A stretch of 64,000 bases of DNA, taken from assembly GCA_022747635.1 (NCBI GenBank), contig JAKTNV010000020.1, positions 1,773,501 to 1,837,500 of the forward strand, given 5' to 3'. A program made the position numbers and the translations under genes. The notes below the pieces were generated by a model. That model ran no database searches and had not been told where the DNA came from. It worked only from the letters and a program-made list of their open reading frames with translations. This stretch comes from Hetaerina americana (Eukaryota; Arthropoda; Insecta; Odonata; Calopterygidae). Shown here one piece after another: positions 1 through 10,889 of the stretch (position 1 is its first letter; each line of letters opens with the position of its first letter).

Positions 1-127
1 ATACATAAATAAATTAATATACATATATATATATGTATATATATCTTTATTCCAAAACATCGACTCGCTCAAATAAATTAAGCGATCGTCCAATAGCAAG
101 CGAAATATTTAAATGATTATTGAGTGC

Positions 128-130
<3 letters not shown>

Positions 131-203
<73 letters not shown>

Positions 204-218
204 GTGTGTGTGTGTGTT
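131..218. repeat. (TA)n microsatellite grading into (TG)n
   Basis: Uninterrupted alternating TA from about 131, then a short TG run to about 216. The open frames across it are only repeated Tyr-Ile and are not genes. It lies immediately 5' of the LINE-A copy that starts near 231. The first 130 bases of the window are AT-rich and hold nothing I recognise. Confidence 0.95.
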
Positions 219-707
219 AGTGTATAGATATATCCCTCCCTGGACTAAACCCTTGACGTGGTGGAAGGGCTTGTGCGTTTCGATTACACCTAGAGCTGTG
301 CTGGCGGCAGAAATAATAATTGCTCCTGGTAAGGTCACCCATGCCAGATAGGTCGAAGGTTAGGAACAAGACGAAAAGCAGTCCACGCAGCGTTTGTTTC
401 TCAGTAGGGTGACTGCAATGGCGTCCGACCACAATGGGGTAGCCAGTAAGTGATGGTGTCACGTTAAAAACACTATTAAGGAAGGCAACGGGAAACCAAC
501 TCAATTATCATTCCCAAGATAAATATGACGGTCACTAGAGAGATTCTGAGTCCTGGCAACTACGGGGCTCGGCCCAATCGGCCGTGTGCCGTGCCCGGAA
601 GCGGAGGAGGTAAGGCTTCCGCGGTCGTCATCCCGCGAAACCCTTGAAAGGGAAAACCAGCAGCAGCAGGACAAAATATACAGGATAAGAAGACCAAATT
701 AGTTAGA

Positions 708-1124
708 ATGGGAACAAGAAATGTTAGGTCAATGGTGAAGACATGGAAATTGGAGAATGTTTAGGGACAGATGGAAAGGGGAAAAATTGATATTTTAGGT
801 CTAGGCGAGGTGAGATGGAAAGAAAGCGGGGATTACTGGAATGATAATTATAGAATAATATACAGCGGCGGGCACGAGAGCTAACGAGGGGTCGCCATAG
901 TATTCAATAAAGAGGTAGGAAGAAGCGTAGTCAACAGAGAACAGGTAACGGATAGAATATTACTAGTAGAGATAAAAGTAGAACCGACGAACTTGGTTAT
1001 TATTCATGTATACGTTCCACCGGACAACCGTACGGAGGAAAAGGTCGATAGGATATACGATCAATTAGAGAACATAAACACGTGTGTTCCTGGAGGGAGA
1101 CCTTTCATAGTCATGGGGGACTGA
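708..1124 (+). pseudogene. LINE-A copy 1 endonuclease, N-terminal part
   Basis: A 139-codon frame begins with MGTRNVRSM, the usual start of an APE-type endonuclease in this class, continues through DILGLGEVRWKESGDY, and ends at a TGA immediately after the catalytic-region motif MGD. Two in-frame stops (TAG after about 36 codons and TAA after about 65) break it. After the stop the sequence jumps from the MGD region directly to the DADSDHN block, so roughly 70 residues of the endonuclease core found in the copy at 19557-20165 are missing. In intact elements this enzyme nicks target DNA to prime reverse transcription; here it cannot be functional. Confidence 0.85.
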
Positions 1125-1149
1125 AAAATGCGACAGAGGGTGAAGGAAA

Positions 1150-2940
1150 AGATGCAGCTTCCCGGGATCGGATGCGGACTCTGACCACAATTTAGTTGCC
1201 ATGAAATGTAGCGTCCGTTTCAAAAAAATTAGGCAGGGGCGGCGGGTTAGAAAAAGGAATGTAAAAGCATTAAATGGTTTGAAAAGGAAGGAATACAAAC
1301 AGGCGGTAGAAGAAATCATGGACGATGGTAAAGAGCTAAGTACTATCGAAAAAAATGGGAAAGTGTCAAGAAAACGTTATCTAAAGCCGCAAAAGACACT
1401 ATTGGAACCGTTAACGCGAAAATGACTAGGAAACCATTGATCACGGATGAGATGATTACAAAGATGGATGAGCGGCGAAAATGGAAAAATGTTAACACAG
1501 AATTAGGCAAAATGAAGTACAAAGTTAAAACTTTATCGGGATGTAAGAAAGAGAGATCTATGCTAACAGTTAGAGAAAAGGCGGGTAGGGTAATAGTTGA
1601 CACAGGAAAGATCCAAGAGAAATGGAAGGAATATATAGAACTGTATGGTAAAGAGCTTAGACCAACAAAGTTAGCCATAGGAAAGGAGCATGACGTATAG
1701 GAAGATTGCTTAGGTCAGGGCATACTCGACGATGATATGAGGGCATTAAGGGAGATTAAGGTAAATAAGGCCGTGGGGGTAGATAACATTCCTGCGGAAC
1801 TACTGAAATGTTTAGGCAAATGTGGGAGAAAAAGGCTATATGGGTTGATTCGTATTATTTCTGAGGAAGGAATTTGGCCGGAAGACTTTGTTAGATCAGT
1901 TTTAGTTTACATTCTGAAATAGGTAAAGGCTACATCATGTGAGAACTACAGGACAATAAGTTTAATATCCCACTCAGCTAAAGTGGTTCTCAGGATTATC
2001 AACAAATGGATAGAGAGTAGGGCAAATGATTACTTAGGGGATGATCAGTTTGGGTTTAAGAAGGGAAGAGGTACGCGTGATGCCATTGATGTGATGAGAT
2101 TATTAATCGCGAACCGAGAGGAATATAGAATACAACCAGGAGGTATTTGCCTGTATCGTAGATCTCGAACAAGCTCTTGATAGAGTGAATTGGGAAAAAC
2201 TAATGAGTATATTGCAGAGAATAGGAATAGATTGGAAGAAAAGGAGGCTAATCCGCAACCGGTACATGCCTCAGACTGCTCAGGTGCGGATTAGGCATGG
2301 GTATTCCGGATGGGCAGTGTTAGGAAGAAATGTATGGCAGGGTTGCCCATAACCACCGTTGCTGTTCAACCTGTATGCAGAGGAAATAATCAAAGAGGCA
2401 TGGGAAGAACTGGAGGTAGGAATGAAAGTGGGCGGGGAATTCGTAAAGTCAGTTATGTTTGCTGATGACCAATGTTTAGTTTGTCAGTCAGCCAAGGGGC
2501 TGCAAGCATTGCTGAGTGAATTGGAAATTCAATGCGACAGGTATTCGATGAGAATCATTATTAATAAAACAAAAGTTATGCCATTTTATAGAAAGAAAAA
2601 GGCTAATCTAAGTACGGCGCCGAAACGTGGTCATTGAAGCAGAAAGGTAGGCGTGGATTGGAGGCTTTTGTGGTTGTGGAGAAGAATGGAGAAGGTGAAA
2701 TGGACCGAGAGGAAAACAAATGAGGAAGTAATTGGTATGGTGGGTGAAGAGAGGGGTTTGTTGGGAGAAATGCAATGGAGGCAAGAAATATGGATAAAGG
2801 GGATATTGACCGACAGCGGGATGTTGAAGACTGTAATTGAGGGGAGAATGTTTGGCAAACAAGGAAAGGGAAGGAAGAGGATATTAATGTTGGATGGGAT
2901 GATTGGAGGAAGGGAGTACTCATAGATGAAGAGGGACCTG
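1150..2940 (+). pseudogene. LINE-A copy 1 linker and reverse transcriptase, frameshifted
   Basis: The endonuclease end DADSDHN (about 1165-1190) leads into the basic linker (1200-1700) and then the RT. RT blocks in order are KAVGVDNIPAELL (about 1760-1805), SVLVYILK with a TAG, NYRTISLISHSAK (about 1945-1985), GFKKGRGTRDAID (2045-2095), then FADDQ (2458-2472) with both catalytic Asp retained. A 7-bp insertion near 2108-2115 shifts the frame just before the motif A block, and the same insertion is in the copy at 11932-12366. A deletion near 2610 joins the RT to the C-terminal segment around 2625-2700. The element would need several repairs to code. Confidence 0.85.
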
Positions 2941-3035
2941 GTATAAGGTAGAATGCTGGATTTTTTTTTTGTTAGGAGTCACAAACTTTTTTTTAGTAGC
3001 TGTGTCCATCCAAAAACCTACCTTAACAGGTAGAT

Positions 3036-3055
<20 letters not shown>

Positions 3056-3131
<76 letters not shown>
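3056..3131. repeat. (TA)n microsatellite
   Basis: Long TA run directly after the LINE-A copy 1 3' end and directly before the inverted PLE tail. It may be part of the LINE-A insertion target. Confidence 0.95.
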
Positions 3132-3133
<2 letters not shown>

Positions 3134-3918
3134 TGTAGATTTTTAGAATATAGAGACACAAAGAAAGGACACTCACAATATGTAATTTGACGTTTGGACA
3201 GCTCGGCTGTCGTCTTCAGAATGGCGTTCTCGGGGAAGAGCGGAGAGGACGTGCGCGGGGTAGAGGTGGGGGAAGAGAGGTAAGGGACCAATAGGAAATG
3301 ATCAAGGGGGGGGGAATATGTAGGCAGCCATATGATGCATTCAGTGGGCTCGTTTCAGCCCGGGCGCTTTAAATGATTGGGCCACCCAGATATGTGCCAT
3401 CTGGCGGGTTCTCACTCTATTATACTAGCAGATTTCGGAAGGATTTCAACCACCGAAACGGAGAAGCAGTCGTCAAAAGATTGATTATGGGAAGCAGTAT
3501 GAGTAGGGATGTGATAATTAAGAAAGGCGGGAGATTTGGTGGAATATCGCTGGTTATTCATGCGGAGGGAAAGTGCGGTCGTGCATTCGCCCACGTAGAA
3601 GGCAGGGCAGAAGTTACAGGAGAGTCGTTATATAATATTTTTTGAGGTACAGGTGGCGAGTGGTTGGGAGTTGGTACTGAGTGAGGGGGAGGGTCTTAAA
3701 AGATGACAGCATTTGCAGCGTGGGCGGTTGCATAGTGCGGATAAGGGCGGGGGAGAGACGGGGGTGCTTGCAGTTGGTTTTGTGGACTTGAGGATGTCTC
3801 GCAAGTTCGACGGGCGTTTAAACGAAACAGAGGGACAATGTGGGAATAAAAGTGATGTGGACTTAGTGTTATTAATAAGTGGGAAGAGGTCACGGATTAG
3901 ATGTTTAATTTTGTGTGT
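3132..3918 (-). mobile_element. Penelope-like element, 3' fragment, inverted
   Basis: On the minus strand this is the 3' third of the same PLE family as 20790-22926: coding from the segment HKIKHLIRDLFP (about 3880-3918) through the Cys-rich stretch and GIY-YIG endonuclease (about 3360-3710), then the 3' untranslated tail with the CTGAAGA motif (3213-3219). Frameshifts split the coding part. It ends at 3918 against a LINE-A piece, and its tail end at 3132 touches (TA)n. The tail lacks the inverted-repeat extension seen at 22899-22926. It is clearly a dead fragment. Confidence 0.88.
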
Positions 3919-3929
3919 AATTTTGTGAT

Positions 3930-5128
3930 TAATGATGAGATTATTAATCGAGAGGAATATAGAACCCAACCAGGAGGTATTTGCCTATTTCGTAGATTTC
4001 GAAAAAGCTTTTGATAGAATGAACTGGGAAAAACTAATGAGTATATTGCAGAAAATAGGAATATATTGGAGAGAACGGAGGCTAATCCGTGACCTGTACA
4101 TGTCTCAGACTGCTCAGGTGCGGGTGGGAAACGGGGAGTCATGATGGGCAGTGTTAGGAAGGGGTGTAAGGCAGGGTTGCATTATCACCGCTGCTGTTCA
4201 ACCTGTATGCAGAGGAAATGATCAAAGAGGCATGGGAAGAACTGGAGGTAGGAATGAAAGTGGGCGGGGAATTCGTAAAATCAGTTAGGTTTGCTGATGA
4301 CCAAGCTTTACTTTGTCAGTCAGCCAAGGGGCTGCAAGCATTGCTGAGTGAATTGGAAATTCAGTGCAACAGGTATGGGATGAGAATCAATATTAATAAA
4401 ACAAAGGTTATGCCATTTTATAGAAAGAAAAAGGCTAAGCTTAACATTAAAATAGGAGGGCAAAATCTAGAGCAGGTAGAACAGTTTACGTATCTCGGTA
4501 GTGTTTTGGACGAACACGATCGGCACGAACACAAGTAGTAGGGTTGTAAGGAGAAGAATTGCGCTGGGCAAAGAGGCTTTCACAAGGAGGAAGGAGTTGA
4601 TGACAGGGACGTTGAGTAAGGATATTAAGAAAAGACTCGTTAAAACTTTGATATGGAGCGTAGCTATGTACGGTGCGGAAACGTGGTCATTGAAGCGGGA
4701 GGATAGACGTAGACTGGAGGCTTTTGAAATGTGGGTGTGGAGAAGAATGAAGAAGGTGAAATAGACAGAGAAGAAAACAAATGAGGAAGTACTTGGTATG
4801 GTGGGTGAAGAGAGGGGTTTGTTGGGAGAAATCCTATGGAAGTAGGAAAAGTGAATGAAGGGGGTGTTGACCGGCAGTGGGATGTGGAAGACTTTAATTG
4901 AGGGGAGAATGTTGGGCGAAAGGGGAAAGGGAAAGAACAGCATAGGGATGTTGGATGGGATGAAGGGAAGAAGAATGTACTCAGAGATTAAGACGGACCT
5001 GATATAGAGTAGTATGATGGATTTTGTGTTTTGTTAGGAGTATTAAGATGTTTGTTATGTAGTCGTATCCATCCAAAAGCTACCTTAACCGGCAGATTAC
5101 CTTAAAAAAAAAATATATATATATATAG
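3930..5128 (+). mobile_element. LINE-A copy 2, 5'-truncated, RT to 3' end
   Basis: It starts inside the RT at the block before RLLIERNIE and runs through FVDFEKAFDRMNWEKL (motif A, Asp retained), the GVRQGC region (disrupted around 4142-4180), FADDQALL (motif C at about 4290-4310), YGAETWSL (about 4670-4690) and the 3' end to a short (TA)n at about 5109-5126. A TGA near 4142, a frame change near 4520-4540, and TAGs near 4761 and 4845 interrupt it. Motif A here lacks the 7-bp insertion present in copies 1 and 3, so it belongs to a different lineage. Confidence 0.88.
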
Positions 5129-7602
5129 TATGGCAACTAATAAGCATGAATTGATACTGGAGGAAACTTAAATAAACATCGCGTTTTTAACATTCACGAG
5201 TTAGAGGGCTTTTTTTTTAAACAGTGCGCAAAATATCGAAATTCGACCGCGTTAACACGAAATCGGTTTCCCCAACAGGCATTGCAAATAGCAGCCGAAT
5301 GGTCGAGAATCTGCTCCTCGTGTCGCCCATTTCAAATAGTTTTTTTTCTTTTGGAGAGTAAAATATATTTATTCCATCTCCACACGAGCATCTAACTAGT
5401 ACACCAGAACACGCACAATGGGGTTATACAAGTGGATATTTCATGAAAATCTTCCTCACCGAAACTGGAATTGGTGGAGACTTTCTCACACTTGACCCGG
5501 CCGAATTTCTCAATGATATGCTTTAGGAAATGCAGCAATGCCACACGATTACCTGTGGATTCTAGACTTGTGAGAACGCTTTTTCGCTGGATGCAGGGCA
5601 ACACAATTTCATCACGAGTGTGTTCCTTAAACAGGACGTGGAAGGGGACTGGAGCGAGGGAACGATTACTTTGGAGTCTCTTTTGGGTCCACTCGATGCA
5701 TATTCTAAATGTGAAATCGCCAATGTGGATTCCCCTTTGGAAGCACTTACTCCTTGGTTTGCATTTTGGATTCACTTGTAGTATTCTCAAAAACGGTTAG
5801 CATCTTCTTTTTTGTCTCCCCTCGAGCGAAAAATATCACGACTGGATACCTGTGGATAATATATTTTCATATATTTGTATACTTTATTTTCTTATCTTGA
5901 ATTAATATATTTTTAATAGATTACATCGAAGTAATGAACTGAATTATAAGCGTCTTCGCTTACAGTATTGGGATGAAATATAAAAAATGTCCAGATTCGA
6001 AGATGCGTATACGATGAGCATTAGCTCGACCAAACTTGCATCTCCTTGTTCCTGGGTGTTTTTTAACAGACGTTTTGTTCCATAACTGCTCATTGTGCCC
6101 AATTCGTACGCCATGAATCAGTCTGCCCATCGAGTCTCCACACCGTGGATCTCAACACATTCCGTTCGTTCCCAAGTTCTCATCACACGCGCACCAAAAT
6201 ACCTCCATTGCGCTAGGACACTGTTCGCCTTCCATCGGACCGTGCAACCCAATGCGACCGTGGGGGTTCTCGCGTGACCCTTTCCCACGCGGGGGACCCA
6301 CCCACCCAAGAAGAGGGCCCCCCCTCCGGAGCGACGCGGCCCCTCGCCAAATCACCTCATTCACGACGATGCGCCTTAATATTTACCGGCGGAAGTGTAT
6401 GGGAAAACCAAACGGAATCAAATCATCTTCCACGCTATAAGACGCAGCTGTGCAAACCATTTCTGCAGAGCCGGATACCGAAGACGAATTTTTTAAATTA
6501 ATCTTAAAGGATCGCAAAAAAGGCTCTTTATTGGTGTTCACTTGCACCAATGACAATAGATACTGCCCTCTATGAAGATTCGCCTCGCAACTTTATTCCC
6601 ACGGCTATTTCAAGATAAATATTCAGAAGCCGAGTCAACCTTCTCGGAATTTTGGGCTTTGGTCATAAGCGAGAATCCCACATGCAATACACATTTCTGA
6701 AAATATTTCAAGGAAAGGAAAATTCATAGTCTCCTCTCGATAGGATAGGTGATCGTTCGCAAGGAATATTTTACCAAGTACTTTCTTATGAAAAATCACT
6801 ATGACATGGCTTCTCAATTTTTCTCCTACTCTTACCGGGATGGAGGACCATTCATTGCGCATTCCCGGCCGCAAATTTCACATTATGATGAAAATAGTCG
6901 TCAACGAGTCCTGATGACCGTTTGATGCAAATGCAGGCACAGGTGACGCACGACTCTCTACCGAGCAACGAGCACCACGGAGGAAAATACGCCGCGATGC
7001 GCATTTCTTCTTTCGACAGGAAGAGAATGAAACGGCCATCCCACGAAGGCTGACGGGCTGGGAGCGACGCGGATCATCAATGCAGGAGTCCCACTTGCTT
7101 ATTCAATCAGTGCATTAGCTGCGCTGGAAAGATGACGGTCCTCTCTTTGAGGGAGGCATCCTTGGCCCGTGGCGACAATTTCAAGCGGAGGGCTGGGTGA
7201 ATTGAGAGGGCATTGTCCCGGCTCTCCACTCAAGGGAGAGTGGAGGGCGGGGGGAGAATCAGGTCCGTCCGAGGCGCAAGGGCCCACCCCGGACACTTGC
7301 GTCATTGCGACTGTGGCCCACGAGGGGCCGAGGAGGGTGGCCCCAGGGAAGTGCTGGGCCACCATCCCTTCCGGGCGCCACACGCCACGAGAAGAGAAGG
7401 ATCGCCATCAAGTGGGAAGAAAGCAGCCTGGGGAAATGCTACGCCGGGGCGTTTAACGCCACCCCTAAAAGCCTCAAAGGGTAAACGACCATTCATTGGA
7501 GATAGAGTGACATGCATATTAGATTGAATACAAAATCATTTTCACTGGGTCATATATCCTCTTGGACCCTCAAATAGTATTGGTATTTGTATCTTTTAGT
7601 AC
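5129..7602. other. Apparently unique DNA, no gene recognised
   Basis: AT-rich up to about 6100, with a GC-rich patch at about 7100-7480. Two overlapping open stretches lie on opposite strands at 5392-5800 (132 codons on minus, 109 on plus); I recognise neither, and they have no start context or splice signals that would settle it. Several G+C-rich frames around 6240-6440 and 7100-7530 are open on both strands at once, typical of composition rather than coding. Confidence 0.5.
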
Positions 7603-8535
7603 TCTTCAAGCTACCGCTAGGGTGTGTGGCAGGGGGTTAAAACACACCAGACTTATAGCGACCCGAAGATTGATACCCTAACCACGGTCAGACAACGTTA
7701 TTCTGATCCCATATTGTTTGTAGAAAAATGACCTCTTAAATATATCTGTTTTACATTCAATCTCTCTAATTTTATTCATATGATCTCTTCTCTCCTAGTA
7801 CGGTGGGGGTAATAATACATCTGCAACATCACTGCTAAAGAGGCCTTCTTCCAATTTATACAAAAGCTTCAATCTGTAATTTAACCTTCCCTCTATTAAG
7901 TGATTCCCAGCCTAGCTCCTCTAATATTTTTTATACACTGCTAAATTTTACAAAACAAAGATTTAGAAATCGAGCTCCTCTAGAATGCATGAGATCCATT
8001 TCGACAATCAATCCAACTTCGCGAGGATCCAATATACTTGCAGCATATTATTCTAAATGAGGCCCAATCAGAAATATAACTTTTCTCTGTGACCTTTTAC
8101 CCCATTTACCTAGCAGTCCTCTGATCAACCCTAATATTTTGTTACTTAGTCCACATATTCCCAGGATGTTTTTCACCCAGAAGTGATCATGCATGAGGGT
8201 CACGCCTAAGTATTTAATGGAGAACACTCATTCGATTTCGGTGTTCCCAATGCATTAGGCGTTCGGGAGGGAATGCTCTTTTTCCAAATATTCATCTTTA
8301 CGCACTTTTTCACGTTTAATTCTAATTGCCATGTGTCGCACAAGTGTTGTGTAAAATTTAGGTTCTGCAACCTCTGATAAAGTTGTTTTATCCTCTAGAT
8401 TACGCGTATTTCTGTAAAACAATACACTGTCGGCAGGTATACGTACGTTACTAGTGACTAAGAGTTCATGTCTTCAACGAAAATAAGGAATAAAAGTGGT
8501 TCTGTAACGCTTCCCTGAGAAAATCCGAAGTGACT

Positions 8536-8550
8536 TCTACTGTATTTGAG
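8536..8550. repeat. SINE target-site duplication, left copy
   Basis: The 15-base TCTACTGTATTTGAG here is repeated exactly at 8855-8869 on the other side of the SINE. Confidence 0.92.
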
Positions 8551-8854
8551 GGGATCGAGATGGTGCGGGGGCTAACGTACTGGCTTCCCACCCTGAGGGC
8601 GCGGGTTCAAATCCCGGCGGTGTTGAATATTTTTCAGAGGTATCTCGATCCCTACTTGAGGGGCTTTGTGGAGGGCACTTTGAGTGAGTACGCCGTCCGT
8701 CGGATGGGACGATAAGCCGCGGACCCCTTGGCGCCTTTCGTAAAGAGTAGGCTAATGCCGACGCCGGGTTTCTCTCCACCCTTCATCCTTTCCTGTCCTT
8801 ACCCTATGGCGCAAATGACCTTAGCTGTCGGTCGCCTCCCCTCAAAACTACTAC
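8551..8854 (+). mobile_element. tRNA-derived SINE, full length
   Basis: A 304-bp unit bounded by perfect 15-bp duplications, inserted in LINE-C. The head is tRNA-like: a box-A-like region (about 8560-8585, TGGTGCGGGGGCTAACGTAC) followed by a clear box B, GGTTCAAATCC, at about 8607-8617. These are the internal RNA polymerase III promoter elements of tRNA genes and tRNA-derived SINEs. The body contains the block GGCGCAAATGACC near 8808-8820, and the 3' end is a short ACTACTAC run. It has no coding role. The 61-codon frame from 8530 is incidental. Which LINE mobilised it cannot be read from the sequence. Confidence 0.85.
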
Positions 8855-8869
8855 TCTACTGTATTTGAG
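8855..8869. repeat. SINE target-site duplication, right copy
   Basis: Exact repeat of 8536-8550; LINE-C sequence resumes immediately after it. Confidence 0.92.
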
Positions 8870-10150
8870 TTGACTCAATCCACAACCTAAGCAAACCACG
8901 TCCATTGCAACATTGCTCTCTCGTTCTAAGGATTCCATGAACAAAAAGGCGCCAGTTGTCTCTCGCAGGGTTTATCCCTCCGGAAACCGTGCTGGTTTTT
9001 CATTAATAACACCCGAGGTATCTCACGATCGAACTAGCATCTAGATGTTCCATGACCTTACATGCAATAGATGTGCGGATAGTGGGTATGTAATTGCTCG
9101 CTTTCCTCTTGTCTCCGTTTGTAAATATTGGCGTTACGTTAGCCGTTTTTCAATCTCTGGGAACCTTGTGAACTACTAGCGATTTCTTGAATACGATTTA
9201 TGGTTTCGGCGCTATTTCCGAAGCTAGTTCCTTAAATATACGAGCGGGTATTTGATCGGGTCCGAATGACTTATGAGGCTTATTATTTTTCAGCAAATAT
9301 TCTACTCCGCGACCGTTTTTGGGTGGCAGGAACGAATCGGAAGGCTACCGGAGGCATTCGTTGAGACATTGGTGAAGACGCTTTGAAAGAAGGAATTAAA
9401 TAAGTTGGCCTTTTCCAAACCGCTGTTTACTCTTCCGCCATAATCGTGACAGTGGATTAACTGTTGATTTATTATCCTGAAATTCTCCGACGGATGACTA
9501 AAATGCTTTCGGATTCTGTTTCAAATTTTCCGCTTGTCTTTTCCTTTTGAATCGGCTTCGCGCTTTCCGAAACTCCTTCTTTGTCTATACCCCCTGATAC
9601 AAGTATCTTGTAACCAAAAGTGATCTCATTCACTTCGTCGCTAGAGATATCGTCGTTACTATTTTTCACTTTGATGTCGCAATAATTTTCTTAAATTTGC
9701 GTCGCACCATCTATGTAGGTTCCGTGCTATCTTTCATACATTTACTTGGAATTAACCCCCTGACTACCGAGCACGTAATTCAAGAAAACCATTCCCCGTA
9801 TCCTCATTATTTCGGCGTTTACGATCTTCCCTTAAATAATTAAAAAGACTCCTTAAAACATAACTTTGGCTATTATAGTCCCTTTCCTTATATAAGTAAT
9901 TTTGTTCCTTTATGCTGTTTAGTTCTGATACCATTTAGGGAAAAATTAGCATTTATTGCCCCGTGGTCATTAATTCCTTTCATAGTTTCTATAGTTAAAA
10001 CTTTTTCGGATATGTTCGTTGCGAACAAATCAAGAATTAGATAAACCATTTGGTATGCACCCCACAAATGTTTATCTTTCCTTGGCTAAAGATGGTGATA
10101 TTCCAAAAAGTGACGCTTGAAAGTGATTATCGGATATAGCTCTGCCTTTT

Positions 10151-10874
10151 AATCTCAAATGCCAAAAATATTCCGGCCGTCAAGGAATGTCAGGAGTTCT
10201 CTGCTCGCCAGATGCTCCCATGTCATCGCTCTTGTACAGCAAATCGCAAACAACTGAAGTCTGGAGGCGGGGTTCGCCGCCCCATCACTCTGCCGCTTTG
10301 GAGGCGGCGGGGGCAAAGGGGCCACTGGCTCCCTGTGCCGGGTACCGAAAGGGGGTGAGCCACCGGCGTCACGAGTGGGGGAGGGAGGGAAGTCTGGCTG
10401 GTAAGTCACCCCCCCCCTCCCACGTGGTTTATTTGTTCGCCCTCACCGACGAGAGTGCACCGAGACGGCGGAGGAAAGTGGGAAACGCGACCGGGGAGGA
10501 CCTCGCTCGATATATTACTCTCTCTACGACTGAATCATCACACTCGCAATGTTGACTCCTATTCAAGTTTTAACATTTATATCCTGATATTATGCTGGGT
10601 GCTTTCATTCTTCGGAACATCAGCAAAAACTCATTCCAGTTAAATTCCCTAGGGCAATTAGATGACCTGGAGAAACGACACCCTTAACGGGACGCTTTTA
10701 CCGTCACTATTACTAAGATTTAGTTAAAATAATAAAACAAAATTAGTCATTTAAAAACACTGCAAACAATAAGTAAAATATATATGCAAATAAACACAGA
10801 AATAAACCTGATGGTCGGTTTGGTATGAGTGATGGCAGAGTTCACTCAGAACTAATCCCCTTTTATTTAATTTT
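10151..10874. other. Unique DNA with a GC-rich patch
   Basis: Positions 10260-10500 are GC-rich with open frames on both strands (for example 122 codons on plus from 10187); no domain is recognisable. The right part is AT-rich and leads into the LINE-A 3' end. Confidence 0.5.
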
Positions 10875-10889
10875 AATAAGGTAGGTTCA

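Larger units (their letters stand above)
231..3050 (+). mobile_element. LINE-A copy 1, RTE/BovB-like non-LTR retrotransposon, near full length but broken
   Basis: The order is 5' non-coding segment (231 to about 700), APE-type endonuclease, linker, reverse transcriptase, C-terminal region and short 3' end. The 5' segment matches, inverted, the sequences at 20180-20740 and 45430-45905. The 3' end (about 2940-3050, with T-runs and a conserved block CATCCAAAA) matches the ends of the copies at 5128 and 16955. Endonuclease wording such as MGD, NTWF and LDYILV and RT wording such as KAVGVDNIPAELL, GFxKGRGTRDA and FADDQ place it with RTE/BovB elements (family knowledge). (TA)n arrays flank both ends. 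Stops, a deletion inside the endonuclease (about 1130-1155) and a deletion after the RT (about 2610-2625) make it inactive. Confidence 0.9.
7603..10150 (-). mobile_element. LINE-C, CR1/L2-like non-LTR retrotransposon, old copy
   Basis: Read on minus, the left end of this span is the 3' terminus with the stem-loop-like block at about 7610-7660. Upstream are degenerate RT blocks: SFGPDQIPARIFKELAS (about 9220-9280), a block resembling TPIFTNGDKRKASNY (about 9090-9140), GSVTEP-like wording near 8500-8520, and a spacer resembling KYLGVTL. Near 9930-9970 it reads like an endonuclease end (NDHGAINANFSL). Many stops and shifts show it is old. A tRNA-derived SINE interrupts it at 8551-8854. The limit near 10150 is approximate. 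Clade assignment by RT wording is an inference. Confidence 0.7.

Noticed and set aside
117..351. Open frames through (TA)n with repeated Tyr-Ile, also at 2920-3291, 20617-20924, 43679-43864 and 45636-46277
   Set aside because: Artefacts of the dinucleotide repeat plus LINE-A 5' or PLE tail sequence; no coding evidence.
5392..5800. 132-codon minus and 109-codon plus frames
   Set aside because: Both open over the same bases, neither recognisable. Kept only as a remark on the interval.
8551..8640. A tRNA gene, from box B GGTTCAAATCC and an approximate box A
   Set aside because: The unit continues for 300 bp and is bounded by a 15-bp target duplication, so it is a tRNA-derived SINE. I could not fold a convincing cloverleaf.
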